A stretch of 64,000 bases of DNA. Source: DAIOEK01 sp036746315. Lineage in GTDB: Bacteria > Chloroflexota > Anaerolineae > Anaerolineales > Anaerolineaceae. Positions 8,551-17,471 of the stretch are shown one piece after another. The stretch's first letter is position 1; every line of letters starts with the position of its first letter. The stretch is from contig DAIOEK010000001.1 in assembly GCA_036746315.1 (NCBI GenBank), positions 114,008-178,007 of the forward strand, in the 5' to 3' direction. The translations under genes were made by a program, and so were the position numbers. Below the pieces are notes generated by a model. It saw only the letters and a program-made list of their open reading frames with translations. It was not told the origin of the DNA and made no database searches.

Positions 8551-11172
8551 TCACAGCTTGAAATGATTGATAATCTCCTGCAAATTAGCCGCCAGTTCTG
8601 ATAAATTCCTGGCGGAATTGCTGACTTCTTGGACTTGGTTGTTCATTTCTGATGCCCCCGCGGATACTTCTTCCACTGCGGCAGAGTTTTCTTCACTGAT
8701 GGAGGCAATATTTTCAATGCTGCTTCCGACTTCATTTGCGCCGGCTGACATCTCTTCTGTCGCAGCAGAATTTTGCTCAACGATTTCTGACACTGAATCG
8801 ACAGCCTGAACCAACGATTCGGTGGCTGTCGTCATCTTTTGTGTTGACTGGCTGGCAGTCTGTGCCTGGGTTAATACAGCCTGAAATGCCTGCAAAATCT
8901 CTTGTAGCGATGTCTCAGCCTTATTGGCGGATGAGACACTGATTTCCACTTCATTTGTAGATTCCTTCATCGCCTGCGTTGCTTCGTGAACGGATTTGTT
9001 GATCTGTCTCACAAGCATCGAAATGTCTTTTGCCGATGATTTTGCGTTCTCTGCCAGGCGGTACACTTCATTGGCGACTACGCTGAATCCACCGATTTGC
9101 AGTTCGAAAGCCTTCAAAGAGGCTGCATCAAATGCAACCTGGATGATGCCCGATTTGTTGGACCGGGAAACGCCAACAAATTTGAAAACTTTGCTGTCAG
9201 CAGATCTTTTCTGCGCCGGCTGAGTGACGATGCCGCTTTTCTCGGTCAATAATTTACGGAAAGCATAGGATTGTTCTTTCGGATCTTCAGAGAATCTAAA
9301 ACCTATAAGACTTGTATCATTGCAATATCGAATGACACCATCTTCATCGGTCACCAGTACAGTATCCAGGTTGCAATGCTTGGCCAAGTTTTGTAGATAC
9401 GCAACCGATAAATCGCTATCCTTGATTGAACCGATCAGGCTGTCAACCAATCTTGCCTGTGTTACCATCATTGTGTTCAATAGATGTTCAATTAACTGTT
9501 CCGCTTGGGTACCGGCGCGCGCTGCCTCAATGGCAGCATTTAGTGCCAGTAGGTTGGTCTGCGAGGCGATCTCTTCAATAGTGTTAACGATGTTGCCGAT
9601 CTCTTCTGATCTGGTACCCATCTCCTGCACTTTGGAATTGGAAACTTCCACGCTTTCTTTAATATGCTGCATGCCCTCCAGGGTGGATTTCACTACGTCA
9701 GACCCATGTTGTGTGGTCTCGGCAGCATTCTCTGATTGCTCCACCATCTGATCGGCAGATTGCCTTACCAATTCAATTACTTCGGAAAGCTCAGTAGTAT
9801 ATTGTGCAGCCTGGTTAACAGCCTGAGCCTGGCTATCAGCTCCACTCGCGACCCCTTCGATGGCATTGACCATTTGTTCAATCGAATGAGCAGTGTTGTT
9901 CACAGATTCGGATTGTTGTGCAGCCCCCCTGGCAACCTGTTGGATAGTGGTGGCTATTTGAGTTGTTGCCTGCCCCGCATCCTCGGCAGCCTGGACGAGC
10001 ATATCCGAGGTTTGATTAAGTTGCTGAACGTTGGCTTGCAACCCCTGAATAGTTTCACGCAGGTTTCCGATCATTTTCCCGGTTGATTGCCCCAGCACAT
10101 CCTTTTCCGATATGGGTGTGATCGCGGCGGTAAGTTCACCCCGGGATATCTGGGCAGTGATTTGGGCTAGATTATTCAAATAATCAGTCAGCCCATTGAA
10201 TGAGCGATAAACATCTCCGATCTCATCACGCCCGGGATTATCAACGCGGGTTGTGAAATCGCCTGAACTGATAACGGTTGCCAGGTCTCTTAGTTTCTTC
10301 AAGGGTTTGAAAATGATCCGGTTATAAACGATTACCACCAGAAAAGCACCTATCCATCCGATAAGCACGACCAGCCCGATAAAGAGGAGAGTTGATTTAA
10401 TGCCTTGTTTATAAATCATCCGGTACGCGGTGGCTTCGATAACCAGTGCTGAATTTCCGGTCAGATCAGATATAAGGATCTGTCCGGCAACATTCTGTGC
10501 ATCCTTTACAAACACCAGCATGGGAGTTTGCGGGGTCAATTTTTGATGGAGGGTTGGATCATATTGTGAGAATTGGACCTGGACGCCGGATTTGTTTTCC
10601 CAGGAGGACAACAAGGAATCATCCAATTCTCTCCCAATAATTACATACCCTTTTGGATTCCCGCTGCCATCTGATTTTGTAATTGCGCTGCTCGAGAATA
10701 GCAAGGGCTTTTCACCGTCTGAAAAATACCCACTTACGGTGGCCTGATTTTTGGAAGCGATTTCTAAAGCCAGTTTTGTGAGTAAGGAAGTGGCTTCAAT
10801 TTTTTGACCATTGGTCACATCAATAGCTCTCCCATATACCACCTTCCCCTGCATATCTGCGAAAATGAGCAGAGATGCTTTCATGTTAGGAAGATCAGCC
10901 GTCTCTAAATTAGAATACACAAAGTCTGAACTTTGGTCGTTCATAAACTCGTATGCATCGTCCCATATTGCATAATCATTTGCAAAACTACCCAGGTTAT
11001 TGATGGTTTCATTTACGGCGTTATTGAGTAATCTAACCTTCTCTGCCATTACATCCTGATCTAACAGGTTCAGATTATTTAATAAAAAGATTTGCGTAAA
11101 TATAAAGAGCGAGAATGCAATAGTGGCCATTGTTCCAAAAAAGACGAGCAGAGTTTTCTTTTGTATGGACAT
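8551..11172 (-). CDS. Chemoreceptor with CHASE4-like sensor and a domain inserted in the hairpin tip
   Basis: An 873-residue chemoreceptor. TM1 spans about 7-30. The extracellular domain contains DYAIWDDAYEFM and reads like a CHASE4 domain. TM2 spans about 260-283, followed by HAMP and the coiled-coil signalling domain. As in the downstream receptor, the tip is interrupted after LLALNAAIEAARA by about 140 residues (554-693, DNA 9094-9513) containing TDEDGVI, LIGFRFSEDPKEQSYAFRK and GIIQVAF. The return helix then starts GGFSVVANEVYRLAEN. The sensor domains of the two receptors differ while their inserts are clearly homologous. The stop overlaps the alternative GTG start of the next gene. The ligand is unknown. 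Confidence 0.92.
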   Translation of the reverse strand: MSIQKKTLLVFFGTMATIAFSLFIFTQIFLLNNLNLLDQDVMAEKVRLLNNAVNETINNLGSFANDYAIWDDAYEFMNDQSSDFVYSNLETADLPNMKASLLIFADMQGKVVYGRAIDVTNGQKIEATSLLTKLALEIASKNQATVSGYFSDGEKPLLFSSSAITKSDGSGNPKGYVIIGRELDDSLLSSWENKSGVQVQFSQYDPTLHQKLTPQTPMLVFVKDAQNVAGQILISDLTGNSALVIEATAYRMIYKQGIKSTLLFIGLVVLIGWIGAFLVVIVYNRIIFKPLKKLRDLATVISSGDFTTRVDNPGRDEIGDVYRSFNGLTDYLNNLAQITAQISRGELTAAITPISEKDVLGQSTGKMIGNLRETIQGLQANVQQLNQTSDMLVQAAEDAGQATTQIATTIQQVARGAAQQSESVNNTAHSIEQMVNAIEGVASGADSQAQAVNQAAQYTTELSEVIELVRQSADQMVEQSENAAETTQHGSDVVKSTLEGMQHIKESVEVSNSKVQEMGTRSEEIGNIVNTIEEIASQTNLLALNAAIEAARAGTQAEQLIEHLLNTMMVTQARLVDSLIGSIKDSDLSVAYLQNLAKHCNLDTVLVTDEDGVIRYCNDTSLIGFRFSEDPKEQSYAFRKLLTEKSGIVTQPAQKRSADSKVFKFVGVSRSNKSGIIQVAFDAASLKAFELQIGGFSVVANEVYRLAENAKSSAKDISMLVRQINKSVHEATQAMKESTNEVEISVSSANKAETSLQEILQAFQAVLTQAQTASQSTQKMTTATESLVQAVDSVSEIVEQNSAATEEMSAGANEVGSSIENIASISEENSAAVEEVSAGASEMNNQVQEVSNSARNLSELAANLQEIINHFKL

Positions 11173-11253
11173 ATCGACCTTCTTAATCTGTAAAATAGAG
11201 AAGCTGATTATGGGTAATAATTAAAAAATGCATAATTTCCTTTTTTTAGTCAA

Positions 11254-11278
11254 CCAGCCGCTCATCCTGCGCGGCTGG
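11254..11278 (-). other. GC-rich stem-loop between cheW and the next receptor
   Basis: CCAGCCGC pairs perfectly with GCGGCTGG around a 9-base loop. No T run follows on the - strand, so it is not a standard terminator. It may be a processing or attenuation structure that separates cheW levels from receptor levels. Confidence 0.4.
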
Positions 11279-11334
11279 AGGTTAAGAGAAAGAGATCAGA
11301 CACTTACAGGTGAATGATTGAGAATCCGACCGGG

Positions 11335-11787
11335 TTATATTGAAAGACGACCCAAGCTGGCTTGCTCTTCATAAGAAAGCACTTTGCTTAGATCGAGTAA
11401 TGTAACCAGGCGACCTTCCAGTTTGGCTATGCCGCGGATGAACGCAGTATTGACAGTTGATACCATGGGCGGCGTTGGTTCGATGGCTTCTTCTGGTATG
11501 CGCAATACTTCAGATACGCCGTCTACAATCATTCCAATTTTTGTTTTCTCCATATAAACGACCACAATTCGTGTGTCTTTGGTGTGCTCAAGAACCGGGA
11601 GCGTAAAGCGCTTTCGCAGATCTATCACCGGTACCACAGTTCCCCTAAGGTTAGTCACTCCCTCTACAAACGAAGGAGCCTGTGGCATTTTGGTAATTGC
11701 CTGCATTTTTATAATGCCTTCAACGGCTGAGATATCCAACCCGTAATGCTCATTTGCCAGTTCAAATACAACCAGTTGTTGTTCCAT
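11335..11787 (-). CDS. cheW: Chemotaxis coupling protein CheW
   Basis: CheW is the SH3-like adaptor that links chemoreceptor tips to CheA. The protein is 150 residues, the normal single-domain length. It has the family pattern QLVVFELANEHYGLDISAVEGII at the N-terminus, NLRGTVVPVIDLRKRF in the first subdomain and RGIAKLEGRLVTLLDLSKVL near the end. It starts at an ATG preceded by AAGGAGT. It sits inside the receptor cluster rather than in the cheA operon, between the 816-residue receptor and the two tip-insert receptors. That position raises the possibility that it is adapted to those unusual tips. Confidence 0.95.
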   Translation of the reverse strand: MEQQLVVFELANEHYGLDISAVEGIIKMQAITKMPQAPSFVEGVTNLRGTVVPVIDLRKRFTLPVLEHTKDTRIVVVYMEKTKIGMIVDGVSEVLRIPEEAIEPTPPMVSTVNTAFIRGIAKLEGRLVTLLDLSKVLSYEEQASLGRLSI

Positions 11788-11980
11788 GTGTTACTCCTTC
11801 AAGTAAATAAAGATAACTGTCCATGTGGCAGGTGTTGATCTGAGAAAATCTCTCCTCAATGTTTATATCCTGTGGTGGATAAATCTTACATAAAGGACTG
11901 ATTAGTTTCATGTGAATCTTTCCGTTGACTTAATTGAAACATCTGTCTCCCATACTTGAAGCGGTTGCCTGGCTTTGCCT

Positions 11981-14431
11981 TTATGTAACCTTAAAATTGC
12001 TTATGGCTACTTTCAACTCTTTTGCCAGCTCTGATAGTGAATTGGCAGATGAATTAACCTGTTGTACCTGGGTGGCAATTTCTTCTGCGGAAGCAGATAC
12101 TTCCTGGACTGCTGCAGAGTTTTCCTGTGAGACGGAGGCGATGTTTTCAATGGCTCTGGTTACCTCGGAGGATGACGCAGCCATTTCTTCTGTGGCCGCG
12201 GTATTCTCTTCAACGATTGCTGAGACTGAATCAACCGCAGTGACCAGTTCATTTGCTGAAGATGACATCTGTTCAACAGCATTGGAAGCCTGAACTGCCT
12301 GCTGTGACACAGCTTCGGCAGCATTTAGAATTGCCACTAATGCGTTTCCGGCGTCGTTTGCTTTGGTCACACCAGAATCCACTTCTTTTGCTCCCTCATC
12401 CATGGCTGTTACTGCTTCCTGCACAGTACTTTGTATTCCCCTGATAAGGTCACCAATTTCCTTGGTCGCCGCTGAAGCGCGCTCTGCAAGTTTTCTCACC
12501 TCATCAGCAACCACGGCAAATCCCTTACCGGCTTCACCAGCGCGGGCGGCTTCAATGGCGGCATTAAGTGCCAACAAATTTGTTTGAGAGGCGATGTCTT
12601 CAATGGCAGTAACGATTTCGCCAATCTGCTTGGAGCGTTTGCCCATCTCCTGTACTTTTTGGGCAGAAGCGTCCACTTTTTGTTTAATGGACTGCATGCC
12701 TGTCAATGTTTCTTCTACAATCTGCGTACCTTCTTTGGCTGCATTGGCGGCATTGTTGGATTCCTCCACGACAGATCTGGCGTTTCCTGCAACCTGGGAT
12801 ATCATGTTGGAAATATCCACGGTAATGGAAGAGGTTTTGGTGATCGATCCGGCTTGTTCTTGTGCGCCCAATGCCACACTATCAATTGCTCTTGCCAATT
12901 GGTCAACCGAAGCTGCGGTTAGATTGACCGATTCTGATTGCTGCGAAGTTCCATTCGCAACTTGCTGAATGGTCGTGGCGATTTGATCGGTGGCTTCACC
13001 GGCCTGATCTGCAATTGAGGAAAGCTGAGTGGATGCTTCAGCCAGCGATGAGACGCTTAGATTGACTTTGCCAATCGAATCGCGCAGATCCTTTACCATT
13101 TGCTCAAAGGCATTGCCCAATTCATCGGTTTGCGATTTTGGATTTACGTTCACCGTAAGATTTCCGCCGGCAATTTCACGGGCAACATTTGACATTTCTT
13201 TGTAGTATTCAATGATCGCCCTGAATGCCTGACCGATGGTGCCCAGTTCATCTTTTCTGTGCGAAATTTTTTCCAACTCCAGCTCTTCAGCCTTGTTGAA
13301 TGAAGCGTTGCCAATGGCCAATTGTTCGGCATTGATCGCCATCTTGAGAATCGGTTTTGTGATTGTTCTGGCAAGGATAAATCCCATAAATGCCAACAGG
13401 GTACCGATAATCAATGTGATCAATAGGTTTTGTAAGCTCGATTGGATTACCGGTGTACGAATCTCAGCCAGGTCTTGATCAAGAAAAATCACCCATCCCA
13501 ACGAATCTGCCAGGTTGCCGTGCAATCTTTGAAAGGAAATGACAGCTGGTTTTCCATCCAGATCTGTCAGCTTTGATGAGCTGGCAGATTCTTGCCCCTC
13601 CATCAATTGAATATATTTTTCCGGTGCGGGTTGCATTAATTGATTGGCGTTGGGTGAATACAAAATGATTCCGCTGTTGTCCATTAATCCGGCGCTACCG
13701 GTATTCCCATAAGAGATTTTTGCCAATTCGCTGAATACCGCGGTAACATTTACCGTTCCACGAAGAACACCGATAATTTCTTGGTTTTTAGGATTCCGGA
13801 CGGGAACACCGACGTTCATTGCATAAATGTTGGTGCTTTCATCTAAACTGATCGCTCCCAAACTTATATCGCCTGCAAATGCTTTTTCCCACCAACCTTC
13901 GTCACCCTGCCAGTAATCACCTGTACGAGCGCTCATACCAACGTTCATTCCGTATCGATCCGTAACAAATACTTCCACCTCGTTGGGAAATTCTTTCATG
14001 AAGGAATTTATCTCATCGCTGGTGGCATTGGTAAGAATATCCTGGACCACAGGCTCTATTTCAGGGGAGTTATCCACCCACTGTTTGTCCATTACGCTGA
14101 TCGAAGCTAAAACTTCTGCATCGGTCTTGCCTTCATAAGCGCTGTTTGCAAGCTGAATACTGCGTATCATTGATGGAGAAAGGGCGAGCGCTTGAAGCGA
14201 TTTAATGTCGCCATTGATTACTTCCACTGAGCGTTGGATTGCCTCGTTACCGATATGTCCCAGGCTGTCTGCCGTACTCTTTACCACCGAATTTGATAAT
14301 GTCAGATAATTCAAAACAGTCATAATTCCCAATGCCAGAATTAGCACAAAAAGGAGCATGCTGACGATCTTGTTTTGAATTTTCCAGTTCATGGGGTTGA
14401 CTGAAAAATTGCCCGGTTTATGACTCTTCAT
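11981..14431 (-). CDS. Methyl-accepting chemotaxis protein with dCache sensor
   Basis: An 816-residue transmembrane receptor. TM1 spans about 23-43, an extracellular double-Cache domain about 50-330, TM2 about 335-355, then HAMP and a long methylated coiled coil. The dCache domain shows the usual strands EVFVTDRYGMNVGMS and DYWQGDEGWW, common in amino-acid or small-ligand receptors. The hairpin tip is canonical (LLALNAAIEAARAGEAGKGFAV split over the turn), so this receptor should form standard CheA/CheW contacts. The ATG follows GGAGGT at the right distance. It is the first gene of the receptor cluster, with a terminator upstream that separates it from cheX. Confidence 0.93.
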   Translation of the reverse strand: MKSHKPGNFSVNPMNWKIQNKIVSMLLFVLILALGIMTVLNYLTLSNSVVKSTADSLGHIGNEAIQRSVEVINGDIKSLQALALSPSMIRSIQLANSAYEGKTDAEVLASISVMDKQWVDNSPEIEPVVQDILTNATSDEINSFMKEFPNEVEVFVTDRYGMNVGMSARTGDYWQGDEGWWEKAFAGDISLGAISLDESTNIYAMNVGVPVRNPKNQEIIGVLRGTVNVTAVFSELAKISYGNTGSAGLMDNSGIILYSPNANQLMQPAPEKYIQLMEGQESASSSKLTDLDGKPAVISFQRLHGNLADSLGWVIFLDQDLAEIRTPVIQSSLQNLLITLIIGTLLAFMGFILARTITKPILKMAINAEQLAIGNASFNKAEELELEKISHRKDELGTIGQAFRAIIEYYKEMSNVAREIAGGNLTVNVNPKSQTDELGNAFEQMVKDLRDSIGKVNLSVSSLAEASTQLSSIADQAGEATDQIATTIQQVANGTSQQSESVNLTAASVDQLARAIDSVALGAQEQAGSITKTSSITVDISNMISQVAGNARSVVEESNNAANAAKEGTQIVEETLTGMQSIKQKVDASAQKVQEMGKRSKQIGEIVTAIEDIASQTNLLALNAAIEAARAGEAGKGFAVVADEVRKLAERASAATKEIGDLIRGIQSTVQEAVTAMDEGAKEVDSGVTKANDAGNALVAILNAAEAVSQQAVQASNAVEQMSSSANELVTAVDSVSAIVEENTAATEEMAASSSEVTRAIENIASVSQENSAAVQEVSASAEEIATQVQQVNSSANSLSELAKELKVAISNFKVT

Positions 14432-14554
14432 ACTTCGACCTCCAAAATAAACAGGAATATTGGCGTGTAGTCAGCCCATAGCTTGCAACTTGCCAAAGAA
14501 AAAAGGACCCGATGAAATGAATGGCTATCAGGGAGATCCACAAGTCAGAGCAAG

Positions 14555-14587
14555 CAAAAACAGCGAAAGTAGAAATCGCTGTTTTAG
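14555..14587 (-). terminator. Terminator after the cheX genes
   Basis: A perfect 10-base stem, AAAACAGCGA against TCGCTGTTTT, has a 9-base loop. Read on the - strand it ends in five T residues. It lies about 100 bases beyond the last cheX stop, so it closes the che operon. Confidence 0.85.
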
Positions 14588-14687
14588 TAATAAAGGTTAT
14601 GGCGTATAAACACCATAAAGGGTAGGTAATAATCAGGTTAATATGAGCTAAGTCACATTGGTTGCCTGTACAGATCCATTCGATGGT

Positions 14688-15203
14688 TTATAAAGAAGGT
14701 TTGGCTGGAACAGGGATTTGGGCGGTCTTTTGCCCGTGATTCATTCCTTCACGTAAGGCTAATTGAACTGTAATATCGCCCTGATTTGTTCTTAATGGAA
14801 CAACCAGCCGTGGAAAATCAAGAGTGGAGATTTGAGAACCACTCCCGATAATCAGAGTAGGCGGTGAAATTGTAGATTCGTAGCCAGTCTGGCTAAGTTT
14901 CACGGATGCACGACCTGTGATGACATTCCCCAATTCTGCCACACCACTTTGTACCAGTGAATCGAATTCCTGGAAGCTCTCTCCCATCATGGTCGACACA
15001 ATCTTTATTGCGGTGTCATTACTTAAGCTATACATGACCATGCCTTCCACTGAACCTACCAAGGCAATTATTACCGTAACATCATCGGTAATATAGGCTG
15101 TCTTGTCCAAAGTCAGGTCGCCTTTAATTGCTTCGCTGCCAGTTTCAGCTTTTATGACTTCGCTTACTGCTTCCAGGAACGGGTTTAGGAATTTTACATT
15201 CAT
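14688..15203 (-). CDS. cheX: CheX-type CheY-P phosphatase
   Basis: A 171-residue member of the CheC/CheX/FliY fold, probably dephosphorylating phospho-CheY. CheX members typically have a single E-x-x-N active-site helix, seen here as SGVAELGNVITGRA around residue 90, and a beta-sheet edge that dimerises. N-terminal MNVKFLNPFLEAVSEVI is characteristic of CheX. It is the last gene of the che operon and a tandem paralogue of the gene 30 bases upstream (both begin LNPFLEA and share STISPPTLIIG-like strands). Two copies may act as a heterodimer or on different CheY-like receivers; this is inference. Confidence 0.85.
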   Translation of the reverse strand: MNVKFLNPFLEAVSEVIKAETGSEAIKGDLTLDKTAYITDDVTVIIALVGSVEGMVMYSLSNDTAIKIVSTMMGESFQEFDSLVQSGVAELGNVITGRASVKLSQTGYESTISPPTLIIGSGSQISTLDFPRLVVPLRTNQGDITVQLALREGMNHGQKTAQIPVPAKPSL

Positions 15204-15233
15204 TTGCTACCTGCACTTTCTGATTGCTACAGC

Positions 15234-15755
15234 CTAATGTGTGGATACAGCTTTTTGGATTAATGGAACGAAACTGACGTCTTGCTGATCGGGAGGACTT
15301 TCCCTTACAGCGAGATGAACGGTAATCGTGCCCAACTCTGTTTCCAGGGGTACTACCAATCGGGCAAAATCAATGGTGGAAATCTGGGTGTCTTTGCCTA
15401 TCACCATGGTCGGCGGAGATATGGTTGAATCCACCCCTGTTTTCGAAAGTTCCACCGTTGCCTTACCGGAAATAACATTTCCCAGTTCCGCTATACCGCT
15501 TTGCGCCAGATTATTGAATTCGGAGAATGTTTGTCCCATCATCCGTGATACATAAGCCAGCCCGGTTACTTTCGATAATTCCAGCAGCACCACCCCCTGG
15601 ATTTGACCGACGATATTGATCAATACGGTCACATCCTCGGTGGTATGGGACCCGTTATGAACGGTGATGGCTCCGCGCTTGATATCCAACTTAAGTTCTG
15701 CTTTTATTACCTGGGCAGCAGCCTCAAGAAAAGGATTTAGATATTTCACATCCAT
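15234..15755 (-). CDS. cheX: CheX-type CheY-P phosphatase, paralogue
   Basis: A 173-residue CheX-fold protein with the catalytic pattern SGIAELGNVISGKA and N-terminus MDVKYLNPFLEAAAQVI. It is clearly paralogous to the downstream gene, with the same length and the motif STISPPTMVIG. The E and N of the E-x-x-N motif are both intact, so activity is expected. It lies 22 bases after the HDOD gene with an AGGAGGAGC ribosome site before the ATG. Confidence 0.85.
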   Translation of the reverse strand: MDVKYLNPFLEAAAQVIKAELKLDIKRGAITVHNGSHTTEDVTVLINIVGQIQGVVLLELSKVTGLAYVSRMMGQTFSEFNNLAQSGIAELGNVISGKATVELSKTGVDSTISPPTMVIGKDTQISTIDFARLVVPLETELGTITVHLAVRESPPDQQDVSFVPLIQKAVSTH

Positions 15756-15777
15756 AAGTTGCTCCTCCTCACTTTTC

Positions 15778-16626
15778 TCAAACCGGGTTCATACCGATAA
15801 AGTTTTCGGCCGCTTCGATTGCCTGGGACATCTTATCGAAAACCACCGAGAAATGATCTTCGCTCACCCCAAGTGTTTCCATAGCCACCGGATCAAGCTC
15901 GTAACGCAAACCATCTTTACCTAAACCAATCCCCAGCATCATCATGGCAGCGTCTGCTATATGAACTGCAGATGCCAGCACCAGGTTTTCACCAGCAGAT
16001 GATGGATGATGATGGAATTCAATCGCTTTTTGTAGGCCGGATGGTAGTTTCCAGCGTTTTGCCATTTCAGCGCCCATTCGTGCGTGATCAATGCCGAAAA
16101 TCTCGATTTCGAGATCATTAAAGGAACGCCCCTGCCAGTTAACCCGGCTCGTATCAATATTACGAAGAATGACTTCAAAAGCCAGTTTACCGATATCACA
16201 TAATAATCCGGCGTGATAAGCTTCTTCGGATGTGGCTGAACCAAGGTTTTTAGTGAGCCATTGTGCACCGGTGGCTATTCCGATGGAATGTTTCCATAAG
16301 TCACCACGGTCGAGAGCATAGCCAGGTACCGGCTTGTATAGATAAGTTGAGACCGATGCTGCCAGGATTAAACTTTGTATTGTATTCTGACCCAAATAAA
16401 CAATAGCCTGCTGTACAGTGGATACGGGGCTGGCCAGACCATAATACGATGAATTTACCCAACGCAAAACGGTACTGGTAAGCCCCTGGTCCATTACCAG
16501 TACATTGGCGAGGTCTTCCATGTTGGAATCTGGGTTTCTAATCAACCCAAGGGCTTTTTGTGCGACCTGCGGAAGGGGGGGGAGGTCTCCAACCTGCCGG
16601 ATCAGTTCATCAATACTGCTGGGCAT
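15778..16626 (-). CDS. HDOD-domain signalling protein (che operon copy)
   Basis: A 282-residue single-domain HDOD protein, a catalytically dead relative of HD phosphohydrolases that usually acts as a scaffold in signalling. It has LPPLPQVAQKALGLI at the start of the domain, AYHAGLLCDIGKL in the middle (HD residues lost from the metal site) and AIEFHHHPS late. It lies between cheR and the two cheX genes with short gaps, which points to a role in chemotaxis output. A paralogue of the same length lies at 34759-35604 among the flagellar export genes. The molecular partner is unknown. Confidence 0.85.
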   Translation of the reverse strand: MPSSIDELIRQVGDLPPLPQVAQKALGLIRNPDSNMEDLANVLVMDQGLTSTVLRWVNSSYYGLASPVSTVQQAIVYLGQNTIQSLILAASVSTYLYKPVPGYALDRGDLWKHSIGIATGAQWLTKNLGSATSEEAYHAGLLCDIGKLAFEVILRNIDTSRVNWQGRSFNDLEIEIFGIDHARMGAEMAKRWKLPSGLQKAIEFHHHPSSAGENLVLASAVHIADAAMMMLGIGLGKDGLRYELDPVAMETLGVSEDHFSVVFDKMSQAIEAAENFIGMNPV

Positions 16627-16628
16627 GG

Positions 16629-17441
16629 TTACCTGCTCTCTCTTTGGTAAAAGGAGCCACCTAAATTGACATATCCAATTTCGGATGGGCGGGGAATGAT
16701 TTCTGTTCCACCCAGGAATAAAATACCACCGGGGCGAAGTGAATCATGGAATTTTCGGTAGAGAATATCTTTTGCTTCGATGGTGAAATAAATAATTACA
16801 TTGCGGCAGACAATCAAATCGAGGTTCTTCTCAAATGGGTCCATGAGCAGGTTGTGCTCACGAAAGGTAATTCTTTTCGAAATGGATTCTTTTACATACC
16901 AGGGCGGTCCGCCTGCGTCAAAATATTTGCTTCGCTGATCTGGGCTGACATTGCGGGTGTCATCCGCAGTGTAGGGACCCCTGCCGCGGGCTTTTGCGAG
17001 GATGGAGCGATCAAGATCAGTAGCCAGAATGAAATGATTTTTGTAAGCTGACAGTTCATCGAGCATAATTGCAAGTGTGTATGGTTCTGACCCATTGGAA
17101 CAACCTGCGCTCCACACGCGTAAACTGTTTCTGTTAACGATATCGCTTTTAGATGTTGCTTCTTTCAGCAATTGCGGCATGACTTTTGTGCGTAAAGTGG
17201 CCCAGCGATCTTGATCACGAAAAAACTCTGAAACATTGATGGTGAGGTAATCACGGAATTTGGATAATTCTTTGGGGTCGGATGATAATTTTTGGATATA
17301 TTCTTCCCACGTGGGAACGCCCGAACGAACCAACCAGGAATCCAGCCTGCGCTGCATCTGTTCACTCTTATATTGATTTAGATCAATATTGAGCAGTTTC
17401 TTTACCTGTATTTTGATGTTTTCGTAGACTTTCAGTTCCAT
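16629..17441 (-). CDS. cheR: Chemoreceptor methyltransferase CheR
   Basis: Methylates glutamates on chemoreceptors using S-adenosylmethionine, for adaptation. The 270-residue length is normal. An N-terminal helical CheR_N domain (about 1-75) precedes the Rossmann methyltransferase domain, with SAM site LRVWSAGCSNGSEPYTLAI, acidic loop ATDLDRSIL and late motif ICRNVIIYF. There is no C-terminal TPR extension. The gene is 2 bases from the HDOD gene and 30 bases after cheB, so the methylation and demethylation enzymes are co-transcribed. Confidence 0.96.
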   Translation of the reverse strand: MELKVYENIKIQVKKLLNIDLNQYKSEQMQRRLDSWLVRSGVPTWEEYIQKLSSDPKELSKFRDYLTINVSEFFRDQDRWATLRTKVMPQLLKEATSKSDIVNRNSLRVWSAGCSNGSEPYTLAIMLDELSAYKNHFILATDLDRSILAKARGRGPYTADDTRNVSPDQRSKYFDAGGPPWYVKESISKRITFREHNLLMDPFEKNLDLIVCRNVIIYFTIEAKDILYRKFHDSLRPGGILFLGGTEIIPRPSEIGYVNLGGSFYQRESR

Positions 17442-17471
17442 ATTGCACTCGCCATGTAATTTAAAATGGTT

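Noticed and set aside
6077..9513. Tip insertions as frameshift or assembly chimeras
   Set aside because: Both frames are open throughout, the inserts are homologous but clearly different in sequence, and both flanks rejoin the receptor pattern exactly.
11930..11995. Possible GEMM-like motif on the - strand before cheW (GGCAAAGCCAGGCAACC)
   Set aside because: It begins inside the receptor coding end, and the conserved tetraloop and ACGCAAAG pieces are missing, so a riboswitch cannot be supported.
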